This document shows, piece after piece, positions 1 to 12,370 of a stretch of DNA of 18,586 nucleotides. Position 1 is the stretch's first letter. Every line of letters starts with the position of its first letter. The position numbers and the translations under genes were made by a program. The stretch covers positions 1-18,586 of the forward strand of contig CAJJNP010000051.1 of the NCBI GenBank assembly GCA_905193145.1. The letters are read 5' to 3'. The notes under the pieces were generated by a model, which did not search any database, was not told where the DNA came from, and saw only the letters and a list, made by a program, of their open reading frames with translations. This DNA is from an uncultured Odoribacter sp. GTDB taxonomy: Bacteria > Bacteroidota > Bacteroidia > Bacteroidales > Marinifilaceae.

Positions 1-1
1 A

Positions 2-1474
2 CAGGAACTACAAAAAGGGAAAATGTTTGGAGTTCTAATTGTACGCGCCACAGATGGCAATATCGGCTTTTTAGCTGCTTTCTCCGGCTTATTGGCAGGA
101 CATAACATCCACGACTATTTTGTCCCGCCAATCTATGATTTACAACATCCCAATGGTTTTTTTCACATAGAAGAGGCTCATATATCCGACATTAATACAA
201 CTATCAATAAACTGGAAACAGCCCCACAATACCTGGAATACAAAAAAACATTACAAGAAGAGCAACAAATTGCGGCTTTAGCTATCGGGACTGCAAAAAT
301 GCAAATTCAAAAAGACAAATTGGCAAGAGATATAAAACGGAAACAGCAACTTTCTACTGAAGAAGAAGCAGCCTTAATACGCGAAAGCCAACACCAAAAA
401 GCTGAATTAAAACGGATAAAAGAACATCATGCCCGGCAAATCGCCAGAATTCAAGCGTATATTGACCAATGGCAAAAACAAATTGATTCATTAAAAAATG
501 AGCGGAAACAACGTTCGGCAACGTTACAACGAAAATTATTTACCCAATTCAAAATACATAATTTTTTAGGCGAAGTAAAAGATCTTTACGAACTATTTAA
601 AGAAAAAGATAATAGCATTCCCCCAGCAGGAGCAGGAGAATGTGCTGCACCTCGCCTGCTACAATATGCAATCTTACATGAATTACATCCGATTGCCATG
701 GCCGAATTCTGGTGGGGAGACTCGCCACGTACAGAATTACGCCGACACGGATATTATTATCCCGCCTGCAAAAGCAAATGTGAACCGATTTTACAATTTA
801 TGCTCCAAGGTCTAAACGTTGAGGATAATCCTCTACAGAAAATAATCAAGGAACTTGAACCTGAGATTGTATGGGAAGATGCATGGATTGTTGTAATCTA
901 TAAACCAGCAGGGATGTTGTCTGTACCCGGTAAGTCTGATTTACCAACTGTAACAAAATGGCTTCAAACACAATATCCGACAGCTAGTGGTCCCCTACTT
1001 GTCCATCGGCTAGATATGGCTACATCAGGACTGCTACTGGCAGCAAAAAACAAAGAAGTCCATGCCTTGCTACAAAAACAATTTCAACTTCGAGAAATAA
1101 AAAAACGCTATATAGCTTTATTAGATGGAATAATTTCATCCGACAATGGAACGGTCAATTTACCCCTATGTTTAGACCCGGACGACCGTCCTCGTCAACT
1201 TGTTGATTTTAAACATGGAAAACCAGCAATTACTCACTATCACGTCATTTCTCAAGAAAACAACATCACCCGAATCGCATTCTATCCCATTACAGGTCGC
1301 ACCCACCAACTTCGTGTGCATGCCGCTCATCCGCTAGGTCTTAACACACCTATTATAGGCGATGAACTATATGGGAAAAAAGCCGACAGATTGTTCTTAC
1401 ATGCCGAAGCCATTGAATTTATACATCCCATTACAAATGAAAAAATACACATAGAAAAAAAAGCTGATTTCTAA
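2..1474 (+). CDS. RluA-family pseudouridine synthase, long coiled-coil form (5' end outside window)
   Basis: The C-terminal part (about residues 280-475, counted from the ATG at 23) is an RluA-type pseudouridine synthase. It has the catalytic-loop motif HRLD with the likely catalytic Asp at 331, followed by TSGLLL, and a later GRTHQLRVH motif. These enzymes isomerise uridine to pseudouridine in rRNA or tRNA. Residues about 70-165 are rich in K, E and Q and should form a long coiled coil, an N-terminal extension I associate with Bacteroidales members of the family. The frame is open from base 2 upstream of the ATG at 23, giving in-frame residues QELQKGK before MFG, so the true start probably lies outside the window and the ATG is internal. 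RNA target unknown. It ends 146 bp before the rubrerythrin gene. Confidence 0.88.
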   Translation, partial: QELQKGKMFGVLIVRATDGNIGFLAAFSGLLAGHNIHDYFVPPIYDLQHPNGFFHIEEAHISDINTTINKLETAPQYLEYKKTLQEEQQIAALAIGTAKMQIQKDKLARDIKRKQQLSTEEEAALIRESQHQKAELKRIKEHHARQIARIQAYIDQWQKQIDSLKNERKQRSATLQRKLFTQFKIHNFLGEVKDLYELFKEKDNSIPPAGAGECAAPRLLQYAILHELHPIAMAEFWWGDSPRTELRRHGYYYPACKSKCEPILQFMLQGLNVEDNPLQKIIKELEPEIVWEDAWIVVIYKPAGMLSVPGKSDLPTVTKWLQTQYPTASGPLLVHRLDMATSGLLLAAKNKEVHALLQKQFQLREIKKRYIALLDGIISSDNGTVNLPLCLDPDDRPRQLVDFKHGKPAITHYHVISQENNITRIAFYPITGRTHQLRVHAAHPLGLNTPIIGDELYGKKADRLFLHAEAIEFIHPITNEKIHIEKKADF

Positions 1475-1541
1475 CAAGAAATACAACCTTTCATTTTTCT
1501 GATCGTATAAATCAAAACTATATCACTATAGAAAAAAAATA

Positions 1542-1573
1542 TTTGCATTATAAATGTACAATGAGTAATTTTG
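1542..1573 (+). promoter_or_regulatory. Bacteroidetes-type promoter of the rubrerythrin gene
   Basis: TTTG at 1542-1545 and TAATTTTG at 1566-1573 match the Bacteroidetes -33 (TTTG) and -7 (TAnnTTTG) consensus exactly, with a 20-bp spacer inside the known 19-21 range. Transcription should begin near 1580, leaving a leader of about 40 nt before the ATG at 1621. No operator for an oxidative-stress regulator was recognised. Confidence 0.8.
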
Positions 1574-1620
1574 AAACATACAAAATTTAATTACATACAA
1601 TAAATCTAATCTAAAACGTT

Positions 1621-2193
1621 ATGAGTATTAAAGGCACAAAAACCGAACAGAACCTGCTAAAATCATTTGCAGGAGAATCACAAGCAAGAACGCGATACAC
1701 TTTTTTCGCCAGTGCAGCAAAAAAAGAAGGCTATGAGCAAATCTCTGCTGTTTTTATGGAAACAGCAGAACAAGAAAAAGAACACGCAAAAAAATTCTTT
1801 AAATACCTGGAAGGCGGTATGGTTGAAATCACAGCCAGTTACCCTGCCGGTATCATCAGTACAACAGCAGAAAATCTTAAAGCTGCAGCAGAGGGAGAAA
1901 ATGAGGAATGGCATCTGTTATATCCCGAATTTGCAAAAATTGCTGATGAAGAAGGCTTTCCTCAAATCGCCAATACGTTCCGTCAAATTGCCAAAGTAGA
2001 AGCTGAACATGAAAAACGCTACCGCATTCTATTAGAACGAGTAGAAGCTGGTAAGGTATTCGAACGCGACGAAGAAATTGAATGGCAATGCCGAAATTGC
2101 GGATATATATTTAAAGGGAAAAAAGCCCCGATGAAATGTCCGGCATGCGAACATCCGCAAGCATATTTCGAACCCAAAAAGAACAATTATTAA
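1621..2193 (+). CDS. rbr: Rubrerythrin (non-heme diiron peroxide reductase)
   Basis: Two-domain rubrerythrin of the usual size (190 aa). Residues 1-145 form the ferritin-like four-helix diiron domain. Likely iron ligands are E19 (in GESQARTRY), E52 and H55 (in EQEKEH), E93 and E96, and E127 and H130. Residues 153-185 form the rubredoxin-like Fe(SCys)4 domain, with C157-x-x-C160 and C173-x-x-C176. The family reduces hydrogen peroxide to water in the cytoplasm of anaerobes, with electrons arriving through the rubredoxin centre. It appears to be a single-gene unit, with an exact promoter upstream and a hairpin terminator about 105 bp after the stop. Confidence 0.96.
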   Translation: MSIKGTKTEQNLLKSFAGESQARTRYTFFASAAKKEGYEQISAVFMETAEQEKEHAKKFFKYLEGGMVEITASYPAGIISTTAENLKAAAEGENEEWHLLYPEFAKIADEEGFPQIANTFRQIAKVEAEHEKRYRILLERVEAGKVFERDEEIEWQCRNCGYIFKGKKAPMKCPACEHPQAYFEPKKNNY

Positions 2194-2299
2194 TTCATAA
2201 GAAACTACTACATGCAAAGAGGTTGGAATCAAATATCAATTCTGACCTCTTTATCTATCCATAAAACACCAACGTTTGCAATTTTACTGATTTATAAAA

Positions 2300-2326
2300 A
2301 AAAGAGCCCTTAAAAGGCTCTTTTCT
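2300..2326 (+). terminator. Intrinsic terminator after rubrerythrin
   Basis: AAAAGAGCC (2300-2308) pairs with GGCTCTTTT (2316-2324) around a 7-nt loop. The second arm runs into a T-rich tract, and A-richness on the other side makes it potentially bidirectional. It separates rubrerythrin from the MFS gene. Confidence 0.8.
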
Positions 2327-2339
2327 TATTTATTTCCCG

Positions 2340-2347
2340 TAAATTTG
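2340..2347 (+). promoter_or_regulatory. -7 box of the MFS transporter promoter
   Basis: TAAATTTG is an exact TAnnTTTG match lying after the rubrerythrin terminator and 41 bp before the transporter ATG. No good -33 TTTG is seen at 19-21 bp upstream, since that area belongs to the terminator stem. The promoter call therefore rests on the -7 box and its position. Confidence 0.45.
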
Positions 2348-2388
2348 GCGGCTGTGCAAGCTAATTTATTAAATCTAATATAAAAATT

Positions 2389-4047
2389 ATGACACAAAAA
2401 ATTCAACAAACGCTGCGCGATTCAGCCGGTATGCGCTGGACGGTGTTGCTATTTCTAGCTTTTGCTATGTTTTGTTCATATATCTTTATGGACATTCTTT
2501 CTCCTATCAAGGACTTAATGCAATCCACTCGCGGATGGGACTCTACCGCATTCGGAACTATGCAAGGTTCTGAAACTTTCTTGAATGTATTCGTATTCTT
2601 CTTGATTTTTGCTGGAATCATCCTCGACAAAATGGGAGTACGCTTTACAGCTATTCTTTCAGGAGCAGTAATGTTAGTAGGTGCCAGCATCAACTGGTAT
2701 GCAGTAACAGAAGGTTTCCAAGGAAGCGGTTTGGAACAATGGTTCAATAACAACTTGAACTATATTCCTGGTTTTGATGAATTAGGAATTTCTCCTTTCT
2801 ACAAGGGGATGCCAGCATCTGCCAAATTCGCAGCAATCGGTTTTATGATTTTTGGCTGCGGTGTTGAAATGGCAGGTATCACAGTTTCTCGTGGTATTGT
2901 AAAATGGTTTAAAGGCCGTGAAATGGCATTGGCTATGGGCTCTGAAATGGCGCTTGCACGTTTGGGTGTTGCAACTTGTATGATTTTTTCTCCGATGTTT
3001 GCTAAATTAGGTGGAGTCATTGATGTATCTCGTTCTGTGGCATTCGGTGTTATTTTGTTATTGATTGCATTAATCATGTTCATTGTTTATTTCTTCATGG
3101 ATAAAAAATTGGACGAACAGACCGGTGAAGCAGAAGAAAAAGATGATCCATTTAAAATCAGTGACCTTGGTTCCATCCTTTCAAGTAGCGGATTCTGGTT
3201 GGTAGCATTGCTTTGTGTTCTTTATTACTCTGCCATCTTCCCCTTCCAAAAATATGCAGTGAACATGTTGCAGTGTAATTTGGTATTTACTGAAGTTCCG
3301 GCAGATTCATTCTGGGCGACCAATACAGTTACAGTCATACAGTATTGTATCATGCTGATTGTAGCAGCTGCTGCATTTGCCAGCAACTTCTCTAAAAACA
3401 AAAGCATGAAATACGGAATGCTGATTCTTGCCTCTGCAGCCTTAGTAGTATTCTGCTACATGGGATATATGCGTCAGAGCGCAGAAACTGTATTTGCAGT
3501 ATTCCCATTATTAGCTGTAGGTATTACTCCGATTTTAGGAAACTATGTAGACCACAAAGGTAAAGCTGCAACCATGCTCGTTGTCGGTTCTGTACTGCTT
3601 ATCCTTTGCCACTTGACATTTGCATTTGTACTGCCGGCATTCAAAGACAATGCTATTGGCGGTATCATTATCGCTTATTTGACTATCTTGGTATTGGGAG
3701 CCAGTTTCTCATTGGTACCGGCATCATTATGGCCCAGTGTTCCTAAATTAGTTGACCCCAAAATCATCGGTAGTGCATATGCCCTTATCTTCTGGATTCA
3801 GAATATTGGTTTATGGTTATTCCCGCTATTAATTGGTAAAGTACTTGACAAAACCAATCCTCAGCTCGTTGCAGACTTGCAAAATGGCCTGATTACACCG
3901 GAAGAGGCTGCTGTTTCATACAACTATACAGCTCCGCTTGTAATGCTCGCTTGCTTGGGTGTAGCAGCATTGGTATTGGGCTTCGTTCTGAAGGCTGTTG
4001 ACAAGAAAAAAGGTCTGGGCCTTGAACTTCCTAATATTCAAGACTAA
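2389..4047 (+). CDS. Major facilitator superfamily transporter
   Basis: Polytopic inner-membrane protein (552 aa) with about 12 predicted hydrophobic segments split by a charged central loop near residues 238-260. The MFS motif A signature is in the loop after TM2 (G76-x-x-x-D80-x-x-G83-x-R85). A matching element occurs in the second half (G384-x-x-x-D388-x-x-G391-K), as expected from the internal repeat of MFS folds. It is longer than a minimal 400-aa MFS protein, because of a long first periplasmic loop (about 107-145) and a C-terminal tail. The substrate cannot be read from sequence. It appears to have its own promoter and a strong terminator, so co-expression with the downstream beta-galactosidase is uncertain. 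Confidence 0.88.
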   Translation: MTQKIQQTLRDSAGMRWTVLLFLAFAMFCSYIFMDILSPIKDLMQSTRGWDSTAFGTMQGSETFLNVFVFFLIFAGIILDKMGVRFTAILSGAVMLVGASINWYAVTEGFQGSGLEQWFNNNLNYIPGFDELGISPFYKGMPASAKFAAIGFMIFGCGVEMAGITVSRGIVKWFKGREMALAMGSEMALARLGVATCMIFSPMFAKLGGVIDVSRSVAFGVILLLIALIMFIVYFFMDKKLDEQTGEAEEKDDPFKISDLGSILSSSGFWLVALLCVLYYSAIFPFQKYAVNMLQCNLVFTEVPADSFWATNTVTVIQYCIMLIVAAAAFASNFSKNKSMKYGMLILASAALVVFCYMGYMRQSAETVFAVFPLLAVGITPILGNYVDHKGKAATMLVVGSVLLILCHLTFAFVLPAFKDNAIGGIIIAYLTILVLGASFSLVPASLWPSVPKLVDPKIIGSAYALIFWIQNIGLWLFPLLIGKVLDKTNPQLVADLQNGLITPEEAAVSYNYTAPLVMLACLGVAALVLGFVLKAVDKKKGLGLELPNIQD

Positions 4048-4057
4048 TTTTAATAAT

Positions 4058-4099
4058 ACTGTATCAGGAATCACTGTGATTCCTGGTACAGTCTTTTTT
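4058..4099 (+). terminator. Strong intrinsic terminator after the MFS gene
   Basis: A 16-bp stem (4058-4073 with 4077-4092, one T.G wobble at 4064/4086) closes a 3-nt loop and is followed by six Ts (4094-4099). Only 46 bp separate this from the beta-galactosidase ATG at 4146, so little room remains for a separate promoter. Confidence 0.9.
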
Positions 4100-4118
4100 A
4101 ATAAATATATCTCTATGA

Positions 4119-7268
<3,150 letters not shown>

Positions 7269-7274
7269 ACCCAC

Positions 7275-8828
7275 ATGAATAGAATATATCCATTAATCGG
7301 TGTCACAGCACTATCGGCATTGGCTACCTCCTGTCATTCTGACAAAAAGAACAATACAGGACGATATAATATCGTCTACATCATGACAGACGACCACACG
7401 ATGCAAATGATGAGTTGCTATGACAACCGCTATGTTGAAACCCCCAATATTGACCGCATCGCAGCAGATGGCATCCGTTTCACCAACAGTTTTGTAGCCA
7501 ACTCTATCAGTGGTCCTAGCCGTGCTTGCATGATTACAGGCAAACACAGTCATGCAAACGGCTTTATTGACAATTCGACCAGCAGATTTGACGGCAGTCA
7601 GCAGACGATGCCTAAATTATTACAACAGGCCGGATATCAAACTGCGATGATTGGTAAATGGCACTTAGGCAGCATTCCTACCGGTTTTGATTTCTGGGAA
7701 ATTCTTCCCGGACAGGGCGATTATTATAATCCGACCTTCATCAAAATGGACACAACAAAAGTTACGGAGGATGGCTACCTGACCAACATCATCACCGATA
7801 AAAGCATCCGCTGGCTAGAAGAACAAAGAGATCCAAACAAACCCTTCTGTCTCTTTGTCCATCATAAAGCCTGCCACCGCAATTGGCTGCCGGAGCTGAA
7901 ATATCTGTCGCTCTATGAAGACAAGACTTTCCCACTGCCTGAAAACTTCTACGATACATACGAAGGACGCAAAGCAGCGGCAGCTCAAGAAATGAACATC
8001 TACGAAGACATGGATATCATGTACGACACAAAGATGTACCTGCCCGACCGTCCCTCTCGGCTAAAAGGAGCCTACGAAAGCTTTATCGGCCGTCTTCATC
8101 CTGAAGAACGCGCACAATATGATGCTTTCTATCAACCACTCATTGACACGTTCTATCACCGAAATCTTCAAGGTAAAGAACTGGCAGAATGGAAATACCA
8201 ACGCTATATGCGCGACTATGCCAAAGTATTAAAATCCTTCGATGACAACATCGGTCGCCTGCTCGACTATCTCGAAGAAAATGATATGATGGACAACACC
8301 CTTATTGTCTATACCTCTGACCAAGGGTTCTATATGGGAGAGCATGGCTGGTTCGACAAGCGGTTCATGTACGAAGAATCCATGCGCACCCCGCTCATCA
8401 TGCATCTCCCGGCAGAGTTCAAAAAGCGAGGAGACATCCCCCAGCTAGTACAGAACATTGACTATGCCCCCACCTTCCTTGAACTTGCCGGAGCACCCGT
8501 TCCTCAAGACATACAAGGCGTATCCCTGCTACCCCTGTTAAAAGGAGAACAACCCAAAGAATGGCGAAAATCCTTATACTACCATTATTATGAATATCCG
8601 GCAGAACACATGGTAAAACGCCATTATGGAGTACGCACAGAACGCTACAAACTCATCCATTTCTATAACGACATAGACGAATGGGAACTGTATGACTTGC
8701 AGAACGACCCTCATGAAATGAATAACCTCTACGGACAAAAAGGTTACGAAACCATCACGGACAGCCTTCGCACGGAATTAAAGCGTCTGCAACAACAATA
8801 CAAAGTCCCCGTAGAATATATAAATTGA
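7275..8828 (+). CDS. S1-family (arylsulfatase-type) lipoprotein sulfatase, serine type
   Basis: The N-terminus is a lipoprotein signal with lipobox LATSC and lipidation Cys20, so the enzyme is likely membrane-anchored in the periplasm or at the cell surface. The active-site signature S79-G-P-S-R followed by MITG marks a formylglycine sulfatase of the serine type, matured by an anaerobic radical-SAM enzyme (anSME). Metal ligands include D39 and D40 (MTDDH) and the TSDQG motif at about D349. Length (517 aa) is normal. Overall wording (for example the HHKACHRNW region) recalls N-acetylglucosamine-6-O-sulfatases (S1_11). That subfamily is from memory, not a search. Next to a beta-galactosidase it could desulfate 6-sulfo-GlcNAc in mucin or keratan-type chains (inference). 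13 bp separate it from the next gene. Confidence 0.9.
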   Translation: MNRIYPLIGVTALSALATSCHSDKKNNTGRYNIVYIMTDDHTMQMMSCYDNRYVETPNIDRIAADGIRFTNSFVANSISGPSRACMITGKHSHANGFIDNSTSRFDGSQQTMPKLLQQAGYQTAMIGKWHLGSIPTGFDFWEILPGQGDYYNPTFIKMDTTKVTEDGYLTNIITDKSIRWLEEQRDPNKPFCLFVHHKACHRNWLPELKYLSLYEDKTFPLPENFYDTYEGRKAAAAQEMNIYEDMDIMYDTKMYLPDRPSRLKGAYESFIGRLHPEERAQYDAFYQPLIDTFYHRNLQGKELAEWKYQRYMRDYAKVLKSFDDNIGRLLDYLEENDMMDNTLIVYTSDQGFYMGEHGWFDKRFMYEESMRTPLIMHLPAEFKKRGDIPQLVQNIDYAPTFLELAGAPVPQDIQGVSLLPLLKGEQPKEWRKSLYYHYYEYPAEHMVKRHYGVRTERYKLIHFYNDIDEWELYDLQNDPHEMNNLYGQKGYETITDSLRTELKRLQQQYKVPVEYIN

Positions 8829-8841
8829 AAAACAAACTACG

Positions 8842-9795
8842 ATGAACAGAATAACCAGATTATTTGGAATAAAATACCCCATCATCTCAGGCGGGATGGT
8901 ATGGTGCAGCGGCTGGCGCCTAGCTTCTGCTGTCAGTAATAACGGGGGACTGGGACTTTTAGGAGCCGGTTCGATGCACCCGGAAACTCTTGTCGAGCAC
9001 ATCCGAAAAATGAAAAATGCCACAGACAAACCTTGGGGTGTCAATGTACCATTGCTCTATCCGGAAATAGACAAACTCATGAGCATATTGGTCGAAGAAG
9101 GTGTAAAAATCGTTTTCACCTCTGCCGGGAGTCCCAAAAAATGGACCCCCTATTTGAAATCACATGGAATCACAGTCGTCCATGTTGTCAGCAGTACAGC
9201 CTTTGCCTGCAAATGCGAAGAAGCAGGCTGTGATGCCATTGTTGCCGAAGGCTTTGAAGCCGGAGGGCACAATGGTCGTGAAGAGACCACCACGCTAACA
9301 CTTATCCCCCATGTGGCAAGCCAATGCAACCTGCCACTGATTGCAGCAGGAGGTATCGCATCCGGCAAAGCCATGCTAGCCGCCATGCAACTGGGCGCTG
9401 AAGGCGTGCAAATCGGCAGCCGCTTTGCGGTTGCCACAGAATCCTCTGCACACCAACATTTCAAAGAACTGGTATGGAACACACCCGAAGGCGGCACCAT
9501 GCTGGCATTAAAGAAAATAGCCCCGACCCGATTAATCAAAAACGAATTCTATAACCAAGTCAAAACTTTAGAAGATACCGGAGCCGATGTCGACCATTTA
9601 AAAGAACTGCTCGGTAAAGGACGTGCCAAACAGGGAATTTTCGAAGGCGATATGACTAATGGAGAACTGGAAATAGGACAAATTGCCTCCATGCTTCATC
9701 AGGAAGAGAGCGTTGCTGACATCATCCAAGACATCATAAAGGAATACAACACCTGTCTCCGGAATTGTCAGAATAGTCCCCTACTCCCAGAATAA
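8842..9795 (+). CDS. FMN-dependent FabK / nitronate monooxygenase family protein
   Basis: TIM-barrel flavoprotein (317 aa) beginning with the family pattern P-I-I-S-GG-M. The EGFEAGGHNG segment holds H143, equivalent to the catalytic His of FabK and 2-nitropropane dioxygenases. An AAGGIASG segment followed by GAEGVQIGSRF (about 167-195) binds the FMN phosphate. Enoyl-ACP reductase II (FabK, last step of fatty-acid elongation) and nitronate monooxygenase (nitronate detoxification) are hard to tell apart by sequence. No other fatty-acid genes are nearby, so the role is open. It sits between the sulfatase (13 bp) and the M16 peptidases (22 bp), probably in the same transcript. Confidence 0.85.
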   Translation: MNRITRLFGIKYPIISGGMVWCSGWRLASAVSNNGGLGLLGAGSMHPETLVEHIRKMKNATDKPWGVNVPLLYPEIDKLMSILVEEGVKIVFTSAGSPKKWTPYLKSHGITVVHVVSSTAFACKCEEAGCDAIVAEGFEAGGHNGREETTTLTLIPHVASQCNLPLIAAGGIASGKAMLAAMQLGAEGVQIGSRFAVATESSAHQHFKELVWNTPEGGTMLALKKIAPTRLIKNEFYNQVKTLEDTGADVDHLKELLGKGRAKQGIFEGDMTNGELEIGQIASMLHQEESVADIIQDIIKEYNTCLRNCQNSPLLPE

Positions 9796-9817
9796 CACAT
9801 TCAAAACAAACAACCGA

Positions 9818-11059
9818 ATGATACAATTTACCCGTACCATATTAAACAACGGCTTGACTGTCATCTGCAACAATGACAAAAGTACCCCGTTCGTATCGGT
9901 CAACATCCTATACAAAGTGGGTTCACGTAATGAACAGCCGGAAAAGACAGGTTTTGCACACCTTTTTGAACACTTGATGTTCGGTGGTTCGCAAAATATC
10001 CCCGACTACGACCGACATGTACAGGCTGCCGGTGGAGACAGTAATGCCTACACGACCAATGATTTGACAAACTACTACATCACCATCCCCGCAGCGAATA
10101 TAGAGACAGCCTTATGGTTGGAATCCGACCGTATGGCAGCTCTCAACTTCTCCCAGCATGCACTGGACGTACAGCGACAGGTGGTGATTGAAGAATTCAA
10201 ACAGCGCTATCTCAACAACCCGTATGGAGACCTGTGGCTGAAACTCCGTCCGCTGGCATACAAAGTACACCCCTACCGCTGGGCCACAATCGGCATCTCG
10301 CCCGAACATATTGAGCGTGCCAGATTGGAAGATGTAGAAGCCTTTTTCCACCGCTATTACGCTCCGGACAATGCAATTATTGCCATCAGCGGCAATATAG
10401 AAGAAAATCGTGCCTTAGAACTTGTAACCAAATGGTTCGGTGACATTCCTCCCTCCCATGCAACTCCGCTCGTCATACCCCAGGAACCCGTCCAGACAGA
10501 GGAAAGACGTCTTATATCAGAAGGGAATGCCGTGCCGGCAGATGCCATATACAAAGTTTTCCACATGGGAAAAAGAGACAGCGATAATTTCTATGCCTGC
10601 GACATCATTTCAGACATATTGTCCAATGGCCAATCAGCCCGCCTCTATGTCAACCTGATAAAAAACAGCCGCCTGTTTTCCGGTATTGATGCCTATATCA
10701 CCGGAGACATGGATCCCGGACTGTTCATTTTCAGCGGCAAACTATCAGAGGGAACAGATATTCGGCAGGCAGAGGCTGCCATTGACTCCGAAATAGAAAA
10801 ATTCATCCGGGATTCCATCACAGAACGCGAACTTCAAAAGGTTATCAACAAAACCGAAGCCCGCATCTCGTATAGCGAAATCAACTATCAAAACAAAGCC
10901 TGCAATCTGGCTTTCTTTGAATTTCTGGGTGATATCAATCTCATCAATTCTGAATGTTCCCGCTATAACAACATAAACATCGAACAAATCAGAGAGACCG
11001 CCAAAGACATATTCCGGCGCGAAAACAGCTCTACTCTCTATTACCTGAAACAGCAATAA
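9818..11059 (+). CDS. M16 family zinc peptidase, catalytic subunit
   Basis: Pitrilysin/M16B-type peptidase (413 aa) with the inverted zinc motif H48-x-x-E51-H52 (HLFEH). A downstream acidic pair at E125/E126 (VVIEEF) sits where the third zinc ligand is expected, about 75 residues later. The protein has two M16 halves: active domain about 1-215 and the inactive-type domain about 220-410. No signal peptide is visible. The next gene encodes a matching subunit without the motif. Such pairs typically form heterodimers that degrade short peptides or process proteins. The substrate is unknown. Confidence 0.92.
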   Translation: MIQFTRTILNNGLTVICNNDKSTPFVSVNILYKVGSRNEQPEKTGFAHLFEHLMFGGSQNIPDYDRHVQAAGGDSNAYTTNDLTNYYITIPAANIETALWLESDRMAALNFSQHALDVQRQVVIEEFKQRYLNNPYGDLWLKLRPLAYKVHPYRWATIGISPEHIERARLEDVEAFFHRYYAPDNAIIAISGNIEENRALELVTKWFGDIPPSHATPLVIPQEPVQTEERRLISEGNAVPADAIYKVFHMGKRDSDNFYACDIISDILSNGQSARLYVNLIKNSRLFSGIDAYITGDMDPGLFIFSGKLSEGTDIRQAEAAIDSEIEKFIRDSITERELQKVINKTEARISYSEINYQNKACNLAFFEFLGDINLINSECSRYNNINIEQIRETAKDIFRRENSSTLYYLKQQ

Positions 11060-11075
11060 CCTAAGAATTCCAATC

Positions 11076-12350
11076 ATGATAAAAAGAGATATAGCCCCTG
11101 CTTTAACACCTCTATTCGAGCCCAATCTTTTGCCTTACCGACGATTCTCCTTGGACAACGGCATTGAAGTGGTGTACATCCACGACCCCTCACAGGAAGT
11201 GTTCAAAATAGATGTCGTCTTTGAAGCCGGAATATATTACCAGACACAACCTCTGGTTGCCTCCACCGCTATCAACATGCTCAACGAAGGCACCTCCCGG
11301 CACACGGCAGAAGAAATAGCCGATTTATTTGATTTTTATGGAGCCTATACAGACTTTAATTGCGGACTTAACAAATCCGAGTTAAGCCTGATATCCCTCA
11401 CAAAATATGCCTCCCAAACTATCGGCATGTTGGCAGAACTATTGCTTGACAGTATTATTCCCGAAAAAGAATTGGACATATTCCTTACCAACAAACGTCA
11501 GGAGTTTCTGGTCAATCAGGAAAAGACCTCCTACATGGCAAGAAAAAAATTCTCCGAGGTATTTTTCGGCAGTAGTCATCCCTACTCAAATATTGTCAGA
11601 GACAGCGATTTTCTCAACGTCACCCGGATATTGGTACAGGATTTCTACCGACAACACATCCATGCGCAAAATTGCCGTATCATGATATGCGGCAATGTCA
11701 ACGAACAGGTGTTGCAAACTGTTTCCGAACAATTCGGACAATTGAGCAAACCTTCCGCTTCCATAGCAGACCCGACACGCCCCTTTGCTCCAGAGCCAAC
11801 CGGACGTTACCATGTCACTAAATCCAATGCCATGCAAACCAGCATCCGCATCGGTAAATCAGGAGTCCGTTTGCTGGAAGAAGATTATGCCGGATACATG
11901 CTGCTGAACACCATTTTGGGAGGATACTTCGGTTCGCGGCTCATGTCAAATATCCGCGAAGACAAAGGTTATACATACGGCATCAATTCTTTCAATGTAT
12001 CCATGCCGCAAGGCAGCTATTGGTGCATTGCCGCAGATGTAAACAACGAATTCACAGATGCCACCATAGAGGAAACCTTCAAGGAAATCAACCGTCTGAA
12101 ACAGGAGCCTGTAGGCAATGAAGAAATGGAACTTGTAAAAAATTTCCTACATGGCGATCTGCTACGCGAACTTGATGGCGTATTCTCCCAATCAGATGCA
12201 CTCAAGCACAAACTCAATTATGCTACAGACAACCGCATCTATATTGACCTGATTCACCGAATCAAAAGATGCACCTCAGACGAACTTCTCCGTCTCGCAA
12301 ACAAATACTGGAACACAGAAGAGATGTATATTGTCACTGCAGGGAAATGA
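11076..12350 (+). CDS. M16 family peptidase-like protein, non-catalytic partner
   Basis: 424-aa M16 homologue starting 16 bp after the catalytic subunit. Where HxxEH would be it reads T64-A-I-N-M, so no zinc site exists. It keeps the glycine-rich GGYFGSRLM...REDKGYTYGI segment (about 282-307) that supplies the conserved Arg/Tyr pair completing the active site across the M16B dimer. It is therefore read as the substrate-binding partner of the preceding gene. No signal peptide is seen. Its last codons and TGA stop form part of a hairpin. Confidence 0.9.
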   Translation: MIKRDIAPALTPLFEPNLLPYRRFSLDNGIEVVYIHDPSQEVFKIDVVFEAGIYYQTQPLVASTAINMLNEGTSRHTAEEIADLFDFYGAYTDFNCGLNKSELSLISLTKYASQTIGMLAELLLDSIIPEKELDIFLTNKRQEFLVNQEKTSYMARKKFSEVFFGSSHPYSNIVRDSDFLNVTRILVQDFYRQHIHAQNCRIMICGNVNEQVLQTVSEQFGQLSKPSASIADPTRPFAPEPTGRYHVTKSNAMQTSIRIGKSGVRLLEEDYAGYMLLNTILGGYFGSRLMSNIREDKGYTYGINSFNVSMPQGSYWCIAADVNNEFTDATIEETFKEINRLKQEPVGNEEMELVKNFLHGDLLRELDGVFSQSDALKHKLNYATDNRIYIDLIHRIKRCTSDELLRLANKYWNTEEMYIVTAGK

Positions 12351-12362
12351 TTCCCCGCAGTG
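12335..12362 (+). terminator. Hairpin overlapping the stop codon of the second M16 gene
   Basis: CACTGC (12335-12340) pairs with GCAGTG (12357-12362), and GGGAA (12342-12346) with TTCCC (12351-12355), with one A/C mismatch between. The ATGA loop contains the TGA stop (12348-12350). Only a weak T tract follows (TTTT within 12369-12372). It lies between convergent genes and could serve both. Confidence 0.5.
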
Positions 12363-12370
12363 GCTAACTT

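Noticed and set aside
1667..1999. 110-codon ORF overlapping rubrerythrin
   Set aside because: It lies wholly within the well-supported rubrerythrin gene in another frame, with lysine/glutamine-rich shadow composition.
2344..2369. TTTG at 2344 paired with TAATTTAT at 2362 as a full transporter promoter
   Set aside because: The spacer is 14 bp and the second box lacks TTTG. The TAAATTTG at 2340-2347 is the better -7 box.
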